64,000 bases of DNA. Source: Solanum dulcamara (taxonomy: Eukaryota; Streptophyta; Magnoliopsida; Solanales; Solanaceae). This document shows positions 37,113 to 50,035 of the stretch, in pieces (the stretch's first letter is position 1; the number at the start of each line of letters is the position of its first letter). A program made the position numbers and the translations under genes. The stretch is from NCBI RefSeq assembly GCF_947179165.1, contig NC_077241.1, positions 29,631,246 to 29,695,245 of the forward strand. Direction: 5' to 3'. Below the pieces are notes generated by a model. It had not been told where the DNA came from. It searched no databases and saw nothing but the letters and a program-made list of their open reading frames with translations.

Positions 37113-37429
37113 ATCACCTATTTGTTCCAAGTAGGTGCATCGCCTCCTTATTCCTCTTCCGTGGGTTTGAAATATTGTCTCACTTTAAGAACATATGTAT
37201 CTTTGCTACTTTAGTTCTACATATACTCAAGTAGCTTAATTATGTAAGACATCTAAGTCGGTAGGTTGATTACCATGACTCATTATTTGGCCTCCAACTC
37301 CTTCCAAATCCTTCTAGACCTATTTCCAACCATTGCTACTCACATAGAATTTCCTAGATAACATGGATCACATGGCAATCTTTTATAAAAAAGAACATGT
37401 TCCAATGTACAAAAGTGTGGGGTATAAAA
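37113..37429 (-). mobile_element. LTR fragment of minus element H1 (right part, LTR start)
   Basis: This continues the H1 LTR broken at 23011 and matches 56945-57273. On the minus strand the LTR start has changed to TTTTATACCCCACAC (usual TGTTATACCCC). The first five bases are the right copy of the ATCAC duplication. Confidence 0.82.
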
Positions 37430-37458
37430 ATAGTCCTCGGCTGAATAGGTAGTCCTAA
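37430..37458 (-). mobile_element. Remnant of the H1 internal domain beside its LTR
   Basis: These 29 bases lie between the H1 LTR start and a plus solo LTR. They end in CCTAA (37454-37458), the left target duplication. The H1 internal domain resumes at 43684. No polypurine tract is recognisable. Confidence 0.6.
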
Positions 37459-40400
37459 TGTTACACCCCATACCTTTGTACCTTGGAATGTTTCTAAGCT
37501 TCTTAAGTTTGTGGGAAGGCTCTTACGTTCCTTAGAAGTATTCATGTGAGTCGGATTATCACGACCCAACCCCGTAGGCCATGACTAGGGTCCGACCTGG
37601 ACCCCCCATACACATATCTATTAGCTGAGGTCACATTGAATCGTAAACAAGACAATATCATGTAATAAAGCCCCACTGGGCGATAACATTTTCATAAACT
37701 GTAGCCCTTTTTTTTGTATCACAACATGACAGGGCACGCAAGCCGACAAGGCTGCCATAACATAATAGCATATATCATATATCATGTAGACCCAGCTGAA
37801 TCAAACTGACATACACAACCCACATATACATGTCTGCAGAACTCTAAACATATAAATGACAACATATGGCGCGACAGGGCCCCCGCCGTACCCCTGAATG
37901 GATATAACAATTTCTATACATCCGTGGACAGTATCAAAAACTAGGCTCCGATACAATAGAGCCTCTTCCAGCTGAGCTGCATGGAATCCTAAGCTGATGG
38001 ACTCCCGAAATCTGTATCTGTACCTGCGGGCATGAATGCAGCCCCCCGAGAAAAGGGGGTCAGTACGAAATGTGTACTGAGTATGTAAAACATAATATAA
38101 TACAACTGGAAACATATCTGAGATAGAGAATCAGGAGATAAGATATCAATTCCGAAACCTGTACATGTACTTTATGAATTACAAAAACATGCATGTTCGA
38201 GTCATATCATATAGCCGGCCCCTTTCGGGGGTCCGGTGAATCATCTCTGTAAAATCATCTCTGTAAACCATCATGGCCCCAGTGCCATCACCACCTTATT
38301 ACAACACATCATCATATATTTATACACGTATCCTGGCCCTCTATTGAGGGACTCAGTGAATAATGCAGTGAACTGTGCACGAGAACATATCCTGGCCCGG
38401 GACTCAGGGAAAGAAGTGTTACAATATACACGAGTAGAGTAGTGAGTAACTATATGCAATTTAAATCATTATCAGAGACTCGACAGAATAAGAAAGTTAA
38501 GCTTTTGTTTGAGCACCCGAGTAATGGTGTAGTCATCTCGAGTGTCCTCTAAATGCCATTATGGGTTGTCTCAATTATAATCTCGGGGCTCCTAGACATG
38601 TACTAAAGTAAAGCCAAATCGCTTATGGAACCAGAAACATTTGTTAACATATAGTCTGTAAGACTTGGATCCTGTACATTTGTTACCTTTTTAACATATA
38701 AAAGTTTCCAGGGAAATAGTTTGATTATTATAAAAGTTCGATATTCAGACGTAAATAAGAGATGCTAAGAATGGAGTTACCCCGGAACTCATATCATGTT
38801 TAACCTACAACCAAGACATGCCAGAAGAAGAAAGAGAATAAACTATATATGGTCTGTACTTTCCTTTATGGGATCTGCATACACATATTTCATACCCGGT
38901 CCATCATGGGGCTCGGTGAATCATTATGGCATCATAATATCACTTTCGTACCAAATACGTATCAAAGGAAATGAGAGATAGCTTTCCACATACTAGTGTT
39001 TAACACATAGAAGCCTTACTAGGCAATACTCAATTCTTGCAGAAATTCCAATACTAAGCAGTGGATATGGGTTATGAGGCATACTTGGAGTTTTGGGAAT
39101 GGAATTATCCCCACATTCCACACACACTTTACTTAAGGCTAAAACTTGCCAAAAGGAAAGAAAGATAGCTGTACGAACTTATACCAAAACATGCCAAGAG
39201 AAAGCTTTACATACCTTTTGGGAGTTACCCTTTATCCTGCTCGTCTCGTCGTCTTCCAAACCTATTCAATATGAAATTAATACGAATATCAATTACTCTT
39301 AACTTTCCAGTATCTTGGATTATGCCTTAATGTTAATGGAATCTATTTCCTTAGTCGTTTCCTCGACTAGTTCTTTAGTTTGTTAAGGCGTTAACGAAAA
39401 TTGGGCAGCACCTCCCCTATAATATGCCCCATCCAAATTTCCAATTAGGTTCCTAAGACCTACAGCCAACCAACAACAACAACCTGCAGCAATTCATACC
39501 AACAATATACAACATACACTCCAAACAACTTATTAAAAAATACGATATCTCAATAGGGCGTCTAGCCTTTATTTTGTAACGCCTATAATTATACGCAATG
39601 GGGGGTCATGTGGCTTCAACCATCATCACCCTAAACCATATTAGAACATGTTTAGATCCTGCAATAACACACCACACCCCTGCAGTATCAACTCACAAGA
39701 ACAACGCCTTACTTTGACGACAATTCGACTATAACGACTACAATTTAGTTTATTCCGAACGCCAAGTATTCCAATGATATTTACACACTTCCAGCCACCT
39801 ATAGGGAGTGTAAAATTCTCCATCAGAACACATAAAGCTCAAATTTAAAGAAGAAACCTTACCTTACGTTAAACTTGTCAAACTCGCCAAAACTATCCAA
39901 AATGTGATATCTGGACAGCTTACTGTTTTACCTTGTCGCTTCGTTTCGAAGGGGTAATGGAGGAAAAAAGGATTTACGTCCTGCATGAAAGTTATATACA
40001 TGTTTCTTAGGGTCGCAACCAATTTCGAATCATCCCTACATCAATTTTGTACAAAAAGATATGACCAAAATACTTACAGCTGTCCGTGTAGAATTTCCAA
40101 AACCAAATCTGAGCAGTACCTCCAAAACATATTAAATCACTCGAAAAGAATTTGTACACAAGAAGTTATACAAATTTTACTAACCACTGTCCCTTCCAAA
40201 AACGGGTTGGTTAATTAGCGTTTTCTCTTATTTTTTTCTTCCAAATTCCAATTGAAAAGCTGGAGTTTTACTTCCATGAAGGTCTTAAAATACATATATA
40301 CGTATCCACATACTTAAGGTACACCGTATATAATTAATTTACGGAAGAAAATTGGAAAACTCACCTTTAATTCTTCAAAAATGTTGCTGCCTTGTTCCTT

Positions 40401-43400
40401 TTGGTTCTTCACGTTTTTCCTCTCATTTGGCTGATGTTTTTGGATGGAAAATGAGTTAAAGAGTCAGCCAACATGTATATATACACCTGTTTAGGAGGTG
40501 ACACGTGGCAGCCCCCTAGGGTGACACGTGGCAGCCTCCTAGGGTGACACCTCGTCCAAGCTTCCAACACAAAACTGCCACGTGGCAGCGTGGGGTCCAT
40601 CGCAAGTAGGTGAGTCACCTGCCTGCTTGTCACCTGCTTGCTTCACTTTCGTAAGTTCGGAAACTAGTTTTTGCTCCCTCTCGTAGGTTTGTAATCTCGT
40701 CTTATTTTAAGAGCCTATGTAACCCATGCTACCCAAGCTTGGTATGTACTCCAATAGCTTAAGTGTGTAAGACTTCCAAGTTAGTAACTTACGTAGATAA
40801 ATCGAGTCATACGACCCATTACTTGGCCTCCAATTCCTTCCGAATTCTTATGATTTCATCTCCAACCTTCGCTAGTATGGGGTATCACATTCTCCCTTCC
40901 TTAGAGCCGTTTGATAGTGTCGTAACTTAAGTGGCTCACATACTAGCTTCTAAGTAACTTAAGGGACCTTCCGAGTTCAAAGATGTGGGGTGTAACACGG
41001 ATAGTCTATAGAGCTCTCAAACAACTCTAAGGAGAGGATAATGTGATACCCCATAGTAGGGAAGGTTGGGAATAGGGTTATGAGAAGTCGAAAGGAGGTG
41101 GACGCCAAGTAATGAGTCGTAGGACTCAACTTACTTGCGTAAGCTACCAACCTGGTTGTCTTACATACTTAAACTACTAGAGTGCATGTCGAGCTTGCGT
41201 AGCAAGGATTACATAGGTTCTTAAAGTGAGAAGAGGTTGCGAACCCATGGAAGAATCAAAAGGAGGCATAGCACCTACTCGGAAGCAAGTAGGTGATGCA
41301 CCTACTTGGAAGAAAGTAGGTGATGCACCTACTTGGGGTGGGTCCCACATGACATGTGGCAGCCTTGGAGAGGTTGCATGGTTGAGGTGGCCCAATGAGG
41401 GCTTGACACGTGTCACCCTTAGGGGATGACACATGTCACCTCCTAAGGGAAAGTATATGTATTTTATTTGATGACTAATTCTGCACACACTTATCTTTTA
41501 CTACTTAGAAGTTGAGAGAAAAAAAAAGAACCAAGAACAAGAGAGTTAAGGGAGCTACGGGTTTGGTCCAAGGGAGGTAAGGTTCCGATTTTTGCTCTGT
41601 GAATTAATTATTTAAGGTATCCTATGGTTATATAAAAGTGTTTAATGATGTAAATTACTGATTTGGGGCAGAAAGGAAGGGTAACGAGTAGTCCACTACT
41701 TTTCAGTCGCGTTAGAAAGCTTCCGAGGCAAGTTTTGGCAAGATTTGGCCAATTTTGGGTAAGGTAAGGGTTTTTCATTCAATTTGGAGTTTATGGTGTG
41801 GTTATGGAGTGTATTACACGTCTTATATGTGGCTGTAACTATAGAATTTGCACAAGGATGCTTGACGTTGGAAACAAACTAAACTAAAGTCGTTATAGTT
41901 AAACCGAAGTCAAGTAGTGTATTGTGGTTGTTGTTCTGCACTTGCAAGTGTTTTGATTGTTTGTTGCAGGGATGGAAGGTGTTCTAAAAGGGGTGTAGAT
42001 TCTTCTGGTTTCATCCACATGACCCTCCGTTTTGTAGGGTTAAAGGTTTTACGAAATAGAGATTAAACATCCTATTTTGGTATCGTAGTTTTGAACGAGT
42101 TGTTTGGAGTTTGTATCTTTTAATTTTGAAGTGAATTACTTGTATATGTGCTGCAGGTGGTTGTTTTTGGAAGTTTGAATAGGGCATGTTATAGGGGATG
42201 TGCTGCCCAATTTCCGTTAACTCCTTTACTAACTAAGGAACTAGTAATGAACTAGTCTAAGGAAATGGATAAGGGATTGTTACTATAGGTAAGTGGTGGT
42301 AGACTTACAAGATGGGAAGTCGAAGGTCACTAACCTTAGAATTACTTTCATGTTAAATAGGTTCAGGAGACGACGAGGCGAACGTGTTAAGGGTAATCCG
42401 TAAGAGGTATGTAAAGCTAACGTTTCCTTCTTTTGGCATCTTTTTGGCATAAGTATAATCTTATTCCTTCTCTTGGCATGTTTTGACATAAATATGAAAA
42501 GCTAATGTTTATTTTGGCATGGTTGTATGAAACAAATATATGAATTTTATATAATTCCAAGAAAGTTCCTATTCCTAAAGCCACAAAGATGGCCAATTTC
42601 TTAATTTCCAAGCGATATTTTATTACTCTTGGATACGAGTATATGATATCAGAAGTTCTATTTTGATATAATCCATAAAGACTTTCAAAAGGTACTTGAT
42701 ATGACTCTTGTCTTGATTTTGAATGATAGCTCATTTTAATTATTCCATCGAGTCTCAAATATAATTTAAATTGCATATAGTTCTCACTACTCCACTCATG
42801 GATGCCTCAATGCTTCTTTCACTGAGCCTAGGACAAGATTTGTTATCATGCGTACTTCTCTACATTGTTCGTTGTGCCCCGATATGAGGGGTAGGTACGA
42901 CCTGTACATGGGAGTTTTGGAGTTATGATATGCCATGTACACATATAATATGATATAAAATCATATGACCATCTGATATAATATGATCTATTATGGAGAT
43001 ATTCCCTACTCTGGAGTTATGATGTGTTGTGGTGCCAATAACGGGGCGGCGACCACGATTTGTTCACTGAGTCGCATAATGGGGCTAGATACGGCATATG
43101 TTTTCTGCATACATTATCTGTGGTTATGAAAATCATTTTGGTATTATGGATATTTTGCTCATTTCTGCACCTTCTATTCTGGTAATGGCTTTACTTATTA
43201 CAGTTCATGCTTTACATACTCGGTAAATTATCTGTATTGACCTCCTTTCTTCGAAGGGCTTCCTTACATGCCCATAGGTACAGACGCTCGGTTTGCTGAT
43301 CCGCTCTCCTAGGATATCCACCTTGTTGGTTGGCAGTGCTCCTTTGTCTGGAGCCTTATTTTGGTACTAACTTTTCTTTTGCTCATTTGTATATATTGGT

Positions 43401-43678
43401 TAAGGGTACAACGGGGTCCTATCCCGTTATATGACTAGGCTATCATTCTGTAGAGGTCTGTAGACTTGTGATGTGGGTTATGTATATATGTTTTGGGCTT
43501 TGTGTTCCGTGATGGCCTTAACGGTCCTCTTGTGCTATATCTGTTCTCATGCGCTCTCTAGCGACCGCTTTTTGATTTTTACTTTTGTTTATTTTGCTAA
43601 CACTCTAAGTGGGGATAAAGGTACGTATTGGTGCCCAACTCGGACACCAGTCATGGCCTACAGAGTTGGGTCGTGACA
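37459..43678 (+). mobile_element. Solo LTR, plus strand (net about 2774 bp), with a nested solo LTR
   Basis: It runs TGTTACACCCCATACC at 37459 to TCGTGACA at 43678 with CCTAA on both sides (37454-37458, 43679-43683). A second LTR at 37557-40997 splits it after its first ~98 bases. It belongs to a diverged subfamily, shared with 44551-47902. No internal domain or PBS is present. Confidence 0.92.
37557..40997 (-). mobile_element. Solo LTR, minus strand (3441 bp), nested in the plus solo LTR
   Basis: On the minus strand it runs TGTTACACCCCACATC (40997) to TCGTGATA (37557; the usual TGACA end has one change). CGGAT is duplicated at 37552-37556 and 40998-41002. The host LTR reads cleanly across ('gtgagtcggat' to 'agtctatagagc'). 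TGCCACGTGGCA is intact near 40577-40588. Confidence 0.93.
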
Positions 43679-43683
43679 CCTAA

Positions 43684-44234
43684 CTAGAAGGAAATGGGCT
43701 GATTTTATCAGCCTATCTACAATAACCCATATGGAATCATACTTTCGTGGAGTGTGAGGTAGGCTTGTAATGAAGTCCATATTCTGGAATCTTCAGCCTC
43801 AAGTATTACCTTTCAATTTCTTTAAAAGACTTTAATTGTCACTCTACTTTTTATCTCTTAATCTCAATCCTTAGGGTTGGCTATCAAGTAACGCTGGAGT
43901 TTCCCCCATATAATAACTTTACATAGCTGTTCTGTGCTCTGTCTATCACCAACTGGTATAATTCTGAAGAAATTTGACATATAAGTTCAGCATCTCTTAG
44001 TAACCTACTAGTTCTGATCGTCTTGCTTAAACTATTTTATAAATCCCTTAACCCAACTTGTAACACTCTAGACATAGTATCCCGTGTTTTTTCTTTATCT
44101 TTAATTCAAACACATCTATTGCCCCTTTTCTCCAATTTTTCTCTTAATTTTTTATCAGGCGTTATATTGCAATTTTACAAGAATATGTGAAGGTGCTCAA
44201 CTTAGCCCAAGAATTACCTTAGCGACATCTCCCT
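43684..44234 (-). pseudogene. Integrase core fragment of minus element H1
   Basis: On the minus strand at about 43800-43690 one frame stays open and reads MDFITSLPHTPRKYDSIWVI followed by VDRLIKSAHFLL. This is the catalytic-core signature region of plant Ty3/gypsy integrases (MDFITGLP...SIWVIVDRLTKSAHF). It is the best-kept coding stretch in the window. Upstream (44234-43800) is homologous to element B near 19560-19830 but frames are broken. The plus solo LTR with CCTAA duplication cuts the frame at 43683, and the E0 LTR cuts the other end. Confidence 0.85.
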
Positions 44235-44550
44235 TGTCACGACCCAACTCCGTAGGCTATGACTGGGGTCTGAGCTAGACCCCCGTATACATAACAATCA
44301 ATTGTAGTCAAACCGAACTACGAATAATGTGTTAACATACATAAGAACCCCAATGGGTCATAACTTTTGCATATACATATAGCCCTTTCATTTGTCTCCT
44401 AAGGAGTCACCACTAATCATATCATGAAAGGACACGCAAGCCGATAAGGCTACCATTGCATATTAACATTCACAAGACATCGTATAGACACAGCTGAACA
44501 AAATTTACATACAACCCACACACATATATTTACAGACCTTTAAGGGTGTC
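44235..44550 (-). mobile_element. LTR of minus element E0, part 1 (LTR 3' end)
   Basis: On the minus strand the LTR end TGACA is at 44235, inserted into H1 internal sequence (left flank TCCCT). The LTR is interrupted at 44550 by a plus solo LTR and continues at 47908. GTGTC (44546-44550) is the left target duplication of that insertion. Confidence 0.85.
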
Positions 44551-47500
44551 TGTTACACCCCGTACTTTGGTACCTTAGAATGCTTCTTAAACTTCTCAGG
44601 TTTCTGGGAAGGCTCTTAAGTTTCTTAGAAATCTTTATGTGAGTCGGATAGTTTATAATGCTATCAAATAACTTCAAGGAAAGGAGAATGAAATGCTTCA
44701 TAATAAGGAAGATTGGAAATAGGGTTATAAATATTCGAAAGGAGTTGGAGGCCGAGAAATAAGTCGTAGGACTCGATTTACCTACGTAAGCTACCAACTT
44801 AGACGTCTTACATACTTGAGTTGCTTAAGGACATACCAAGCTTATGTAGCATGGATTACATAGGCTCCTAAAATAAGACGAGATTAAGAACCCACGAGGA
44901 AGGGGAAAAGACGACACGTGGAATCCAATAGAGGAGTGACACGTGGCATCACCTCAAGCAAGCAGGTGACCCACCTACTTGGGAGGTGGGGCCCACAAGG
45001 ACACGTGGCAGCCCCTCCTTTAAAGCATGGATCCGTGGCCCAATAAGGGTTTGACACATGTCACCCTTAGGGGCTGACACGTGTCACTTCCTAAGGGACC
45101 CTATATATGTATGTTAATGACTCTTAAGTCATTTGAAGTCCAAAAATCAGCCAAAAATAGAGAGAAAAACGTGAGAGAAAGAGAGCTCATAACACCAGCC
45201 ACAAATTGGAGGAAATTAAGGTAAGTTCTTCACTTTTCTTTCATGAATTAATTATCTACAGTGTTCCTCAATTATGTGGAGGTGTATATATGTATATTAA
45301 GATGCCTAAGGAACCATATTTTCAGTTCTTCACTTGGGAAAACTAAGAGAAACTTAAAGAGAAAACGCTAGGGAATAGACCCATTTTTGGAGGGGACAGT
45401 TGTTAGTAATATTTGTATAACTTCTTGTGTATAGCTTAGTTTTGGGTGATTCAATAAGTTTTGGAAATGTATTTCATAGGTCGATAACGTTTATTTAGAC
45501 TTTCAAATCCAGTTTTGCTTTTAGCTTCGTGAAAAAGGGTGATGAAGTGTAGAGGAGGTACTGCCCAGATTTTGTTTTGGAAATCCTACACGGACAGCTG
45601 TGGGTATTTTGGGCATATCTTTTCGTACAAAATTTCTGTAGGGGTAATTCAAAGTTTTTTGCTACCTTGATACACATGTCTATAACTTTTATTGAGGCCA
45701 TAAATCCTGTTTCCCTCAATTACCCCTCCGAAACTAAGCGACAATATAAGACAGTGGGTTGTCCAGAATTCACGTTTTGATAGGTTTGGCTAGTTTTGGC
45801 CAATTTTGGGAAAGGTAAGGTCTTTCCTTTCAATTTGAAGTTTATGGTGTTTTTATATGGTGTATTATACCCATTTTATGCTGCTGGAAGTTTAAGAATG
45901 TTGCAGAAATGCTCGACGTTCGAAATAAACTAAATTGGAATTGCTATAGTTAAATTGTCGTCGAAGGATAGTGTTGTTCGTGTGAGGTGCTGCTGCAGGG
46001 GTGTGATGTGTTTTTGAAGGTCCTAAATATGTTCTAATGTGGGTTAGGGTTCTCCTGGTTGAATCCACACGACCCCTCGTTGCGTATAATGAAAGGCATT
46101 ACAAAATAAAGGCTAGACGCCCTATTGTGCTACCATATTTTTGAATAAGTCGTTTGGAGTTTATGTTGTATATTGTTGGTGTGAATTGATGCAGGTTGTT
46201 GTGGTTGGTTGGCTGTAGGTATTAGGTACCTAATTGTAAATTTGGATAGGGCACATTATAGGGGAGGTGCTGCCCAATTTTCATCGATGCCTTAGCAAAT
46301 AACAGAACTAGTCGGGGAAACGACTAAGGAAATAGATCCCATTAATACTAAGGTGCAACCTAAAATGCTGAAATGCTGGAAAGTTAAGAGTGGTTGATAT
46401 TCATATTACTTTCATGTTGAATAGGTTCAAAGGACGACGAGGCGAATGGGATAAAGAGTAACTCATAAGAGGTATGTAAAGCTAACGTTTCCTTCTTTTG
46501 GCATGTTTTGGCATACTTATGTAAGGCTTATACTTTATTTTAGTATTTGTTTGGCATAAGTATTTAAATCTTATTCCTTCTCTTAGCATGATTTGACATA
46601 AGTATATAAAGCTAATCTCCCTTTTTGGCATGGTTTTTACGAAACAAGTATATGATTTCCATATGATTCCCAAGAAGTCCTTTTCTTAAATCCACTAGGA
46701 TGGCTAATATTTCGACTTCCAAAAGATATTTTGTTATGCCTTGATACATATATATGATTCCCAGAAGTTCTATTTTGATATAGTCCATAGTGACTTTCAG
46801 AAGGTACTTGATATGACTTTTGTCTCGATTTTGAAGGAAAGCTCATTTTGATTATTCCGTCGAGTCTCAAATATGATTTAAATTGCATATAGTTTCTCAC
46901 TACTCCACTCGTGGATGTCTCAATATTTCCTTCACCGAGCCCGGGCCAGGTTTTGTTATCGTGCATACTTTTCTGCATTGTTTGTTGTGCCCCAATGTGA
47001 GAGGGCAGGTACGACCTATACATGGGTTTGATTTGTGGAGTTATGATGTGCCATGTACACTTATGATATGATATGATCTGATATGACCATCTGATATGAT
47101 ATGATCTATTATGGAGATATTCCCTACTCTGGAGTTATGATGTGCTATGGCGCCAGTGGCGGGGCGGCGACCAGATTTTGTATTTGTTCACCGAGTCCCG
47201 TAATGGGGCCGGATATGGCATATGTTTTTCCGCATACATTATCTGTGGTTATGAAAAACATTTTGATATCTTGGATATTTTGCTCATTTTTGCACCTTCT
47301 GTTCTGGTAATGGCTTTATTTATTACAGTCCATGCTTTATATACTCAGTACATATATCGTACTGACCCCCTTTCTTTGTGGGGGCTGCATTACATGCCCG
47401 TAGGTACAGATGCCCGGTTTGCCGATCCGCTCGCCTAGGACATCCATCCTGTTGGTTGGTAGTGCTCCTTTATCCGGAGCCCTATTTTGGTACTAACTAC

Positions 47501-47902
47501 ATTTGTACATATTGGTTAAGGGTACAACGGGGGGCCTGTCCCGTCATATGATTATGCTATCATTCTGTAGAGGTCTGTAGACATATGTATATGTTGGTTA
47601 TTGTGAGTTTGTTCAGTTGTAAATGTTCTTATGAAATGGCAACCTTATCAGCTTGCATGCCCTTTCATGACATGATGCAAATGAAAGAGGCCACACGTGT
47701 ATGAATATTTTATCACCCACTGAGTTCATGTGTTTGGTTCCTATATCTAAGAGGCTATATGAACATGAAAAAGTTTTAATCCATTGAGGTTTTTGTGAGC
47801 AGCATCACATTATACATAGTCCAATTTGACTATAGTCGATAGTTACGTAAACGGGGGTCCAGGTCGGACCCCAGTCGCAGCTCACGAGGTTGGGTCGTGA
47901 CA
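44551..47902 (+). mobile_element. Solo LTR, plus strand (3352 bp), inside the E0 LTR
   Basis: It runs TGTTACACCCCGTAC to TCGTGACA with GTGTC duplicated at 44546-44550 and 47903-47907. The promoter block has GACACGTGTCA at about 45076-45086 and a TATA run near 45101. GTAAGT lies near 45222. The late-LTR hairpins are near 47344-47408. No internal sequence is present. Confidence 0.94.
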
Positions 47903-49100
47903 GTGTCAATGGTATCATATGGCGGGACAGGGCCACCGATGTACCTCTGAATAAATGAATATATACATTGAAATATCAATACCAACATTCTAGGATCCGG
48001 TACAATGGAGCACTCCAAAATAGCTGAGTGGAAATTTCTAAGCTGGCAGATCCCCAAAATGCATGTCTGTACCTGCGGGCATGAAATGCAGTCCCCCGAA
48101 GAGAGGGGGTCAGCACAGAATATGCACTGAGTATATAAAGCATAAAATACCATAAAGGGGATTATATCTGAAATAAAGATACAGGAGAAAAGTATAATAT
48201 TTAACAAATCACTGTACCTGCATCTTATGAAATGAAGTAATGCATCTTATCATCATATATCGTACCCGGCCCATTTTGGGACTCGGTGTTATAGTTATAT
48301 ATCATGATATACTTATACTGTACCCGGCCTATTATGGGACTAGGTGCCATAACCATATCATCATGTCATTATATCATATCATCGTATACATATATCATAC
48401 CCGGCTTGGGACGTAGTGAAGAGGTAGTAAATCCATGCACGATAACATACCCGGCCCATTATGGCACTCGGTGAATGATGTATTAACAGTATGCATGAGC
48501 AAAGTAGTGAGTAACCTATGCAAATTAAATCATCATCTGAGACTCAATAAAATAGTCAAGTGAACCATCATTTGAAGATCAGGGTAGTAATCATCTCAAG
48601 TACCCTCTAAATGTCATTAGGGGTCATATCAAATGGAGTCTCAGGAATTATAAACATGTATCAAGACAATGCTAAATAGCTTATGAAATGAGAGACATTT
48701 TTCATTGTAGAGTCCTTGGGGATAGGAGCTTATACATCCAATTACTATTCAATATATAGAAGGTTCGAGGGCAATAGCTCAACTACTTTAAGAGTTTTAA
48801 CATCCAGATGTGAATAATAATCATGAGTCATACTCGGAGCTTATGAATGGAATTATCCCCAAATCTCACATCACATATCACTTATATCTAAGACATCCCA
48901 AAAGAGAAGAGGGACATGCTTTACATACCTTTTATGGATCAACCGTAACAAGCTTGCTTCGTTACTCGTTGAACCTATTTAACATGAAAGTAATATTAAT
49001 ATTAATAACCTTCGACTTTCCAGCTTCTAAATCTACAACCAATTATCAATAGGAATCATTTCCTCGTTCACCCTTCTCGACAAGTCTATTAGTTAATTAA
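47903..49100 (-). mobile_element. LTR of minus element E0, part 2
   Basis: The E0 LTR continues directly after the GTGTC duplication ('aatggtatcatatggcggg' matches other minus LTRs). It holds scattered 'cccggccc...ggactcggtg' repeats at 48250-48480. A minus solo LTR interrupts it at 49101. Its last five bases, ATTAA, are that insertion's left target duplication. Confidence 0.88.
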
Positions 49101-49645
49101 TGTCACGACCCAACCCTGTGGGCTACGACTGGGGTCCGACCTAGACCCCCGTGTACCTATTTGTCGACTATAGTCAAATTGGACTATTTATAACGTGATA
49201 CTGCTCACAAAAACCTCAATAGGTTAAAACATTTTTATGTTCATATAGCCTCCTAGATATAGGAACCAAACACATGAACCTAGTGGGTGATAAAATATTT
49301 ATACACGTGTAGCCCCTTTCATTTGCATCATGTCATGAAAGGGAAAGCCAGCCGACAAGGCTACCACAACATAATAGCGTTTACAACATATCGCATAGGC
49401 ATAACCAAAATAAACTCCTAAACAACCCACACACATATGTCTATAGACTTCTAAGAATAAGAATAACAACATATGGTGGGATAGGGCCCCCGACGTCCCC
49501 CTGCATAAACAAATATATACATCGCAAGACCAGTACCCAAAAGCTAGGCTCTGAAATAGTGGAGCACTTCAAACATAGATGAGCGGAAATCCTAAGCTGG
49601 CGGATCTCCAAAATGAACATTTGTACTTGCGGGCATGTAACGCAG

Positions 49646-49662
49646 CCCCCCCCCCCCCCCCC
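49646..49662. repeat. Homopolymer C17
   Basis: Seventeen consecutive C residues replace the usual five- or six-C stretch in the conserved C/G hairpin of the LTR. It could be true slippage or an assembly or base-calling artefact. Confidence 0.9.
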
Positions 49663-49929
49663 GAGGAAAGGAGGGTCAGTACGATACATATACTGAGTAT
49701 ATAAGCATACATAACTGAGATAACAACCGAAACAGGGATGTAGGAAACCAAGTATAACATTTAATAGGGTATTGTACCTGCATCTCATAAAATAAAGTCA
49801 TGTATACCGTTATCACGTACTGTATTCAGCCCACTCGGGGACTCAGTGTTACAAATACATCATTTATCATGATAGGCATATGCATATTATTAGCACTATG
49901 TGACGTACAACCCGATTCATGTATACAGT

Positions 49930-50035
49930 AAGCACATGCCGAGGAACGACGGCCCGATCCATATGTCACATGATAATGCCGAGGTACGATGGCCCGATCT
50001 ATATATTATATGATGATGCCGAGGTACGACGGCCC
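49930..50035. repeat. ~41-bp LTR minisatellite, left part
   Basis: Units of 'atgccgaggtacgacggccc' plus an AT-rich stretch recur at about 49937, 49976 and 50017. The array continues at 53303-53430 after the inner solo LTR, which inserted into one unit. Confidence 0.85.
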
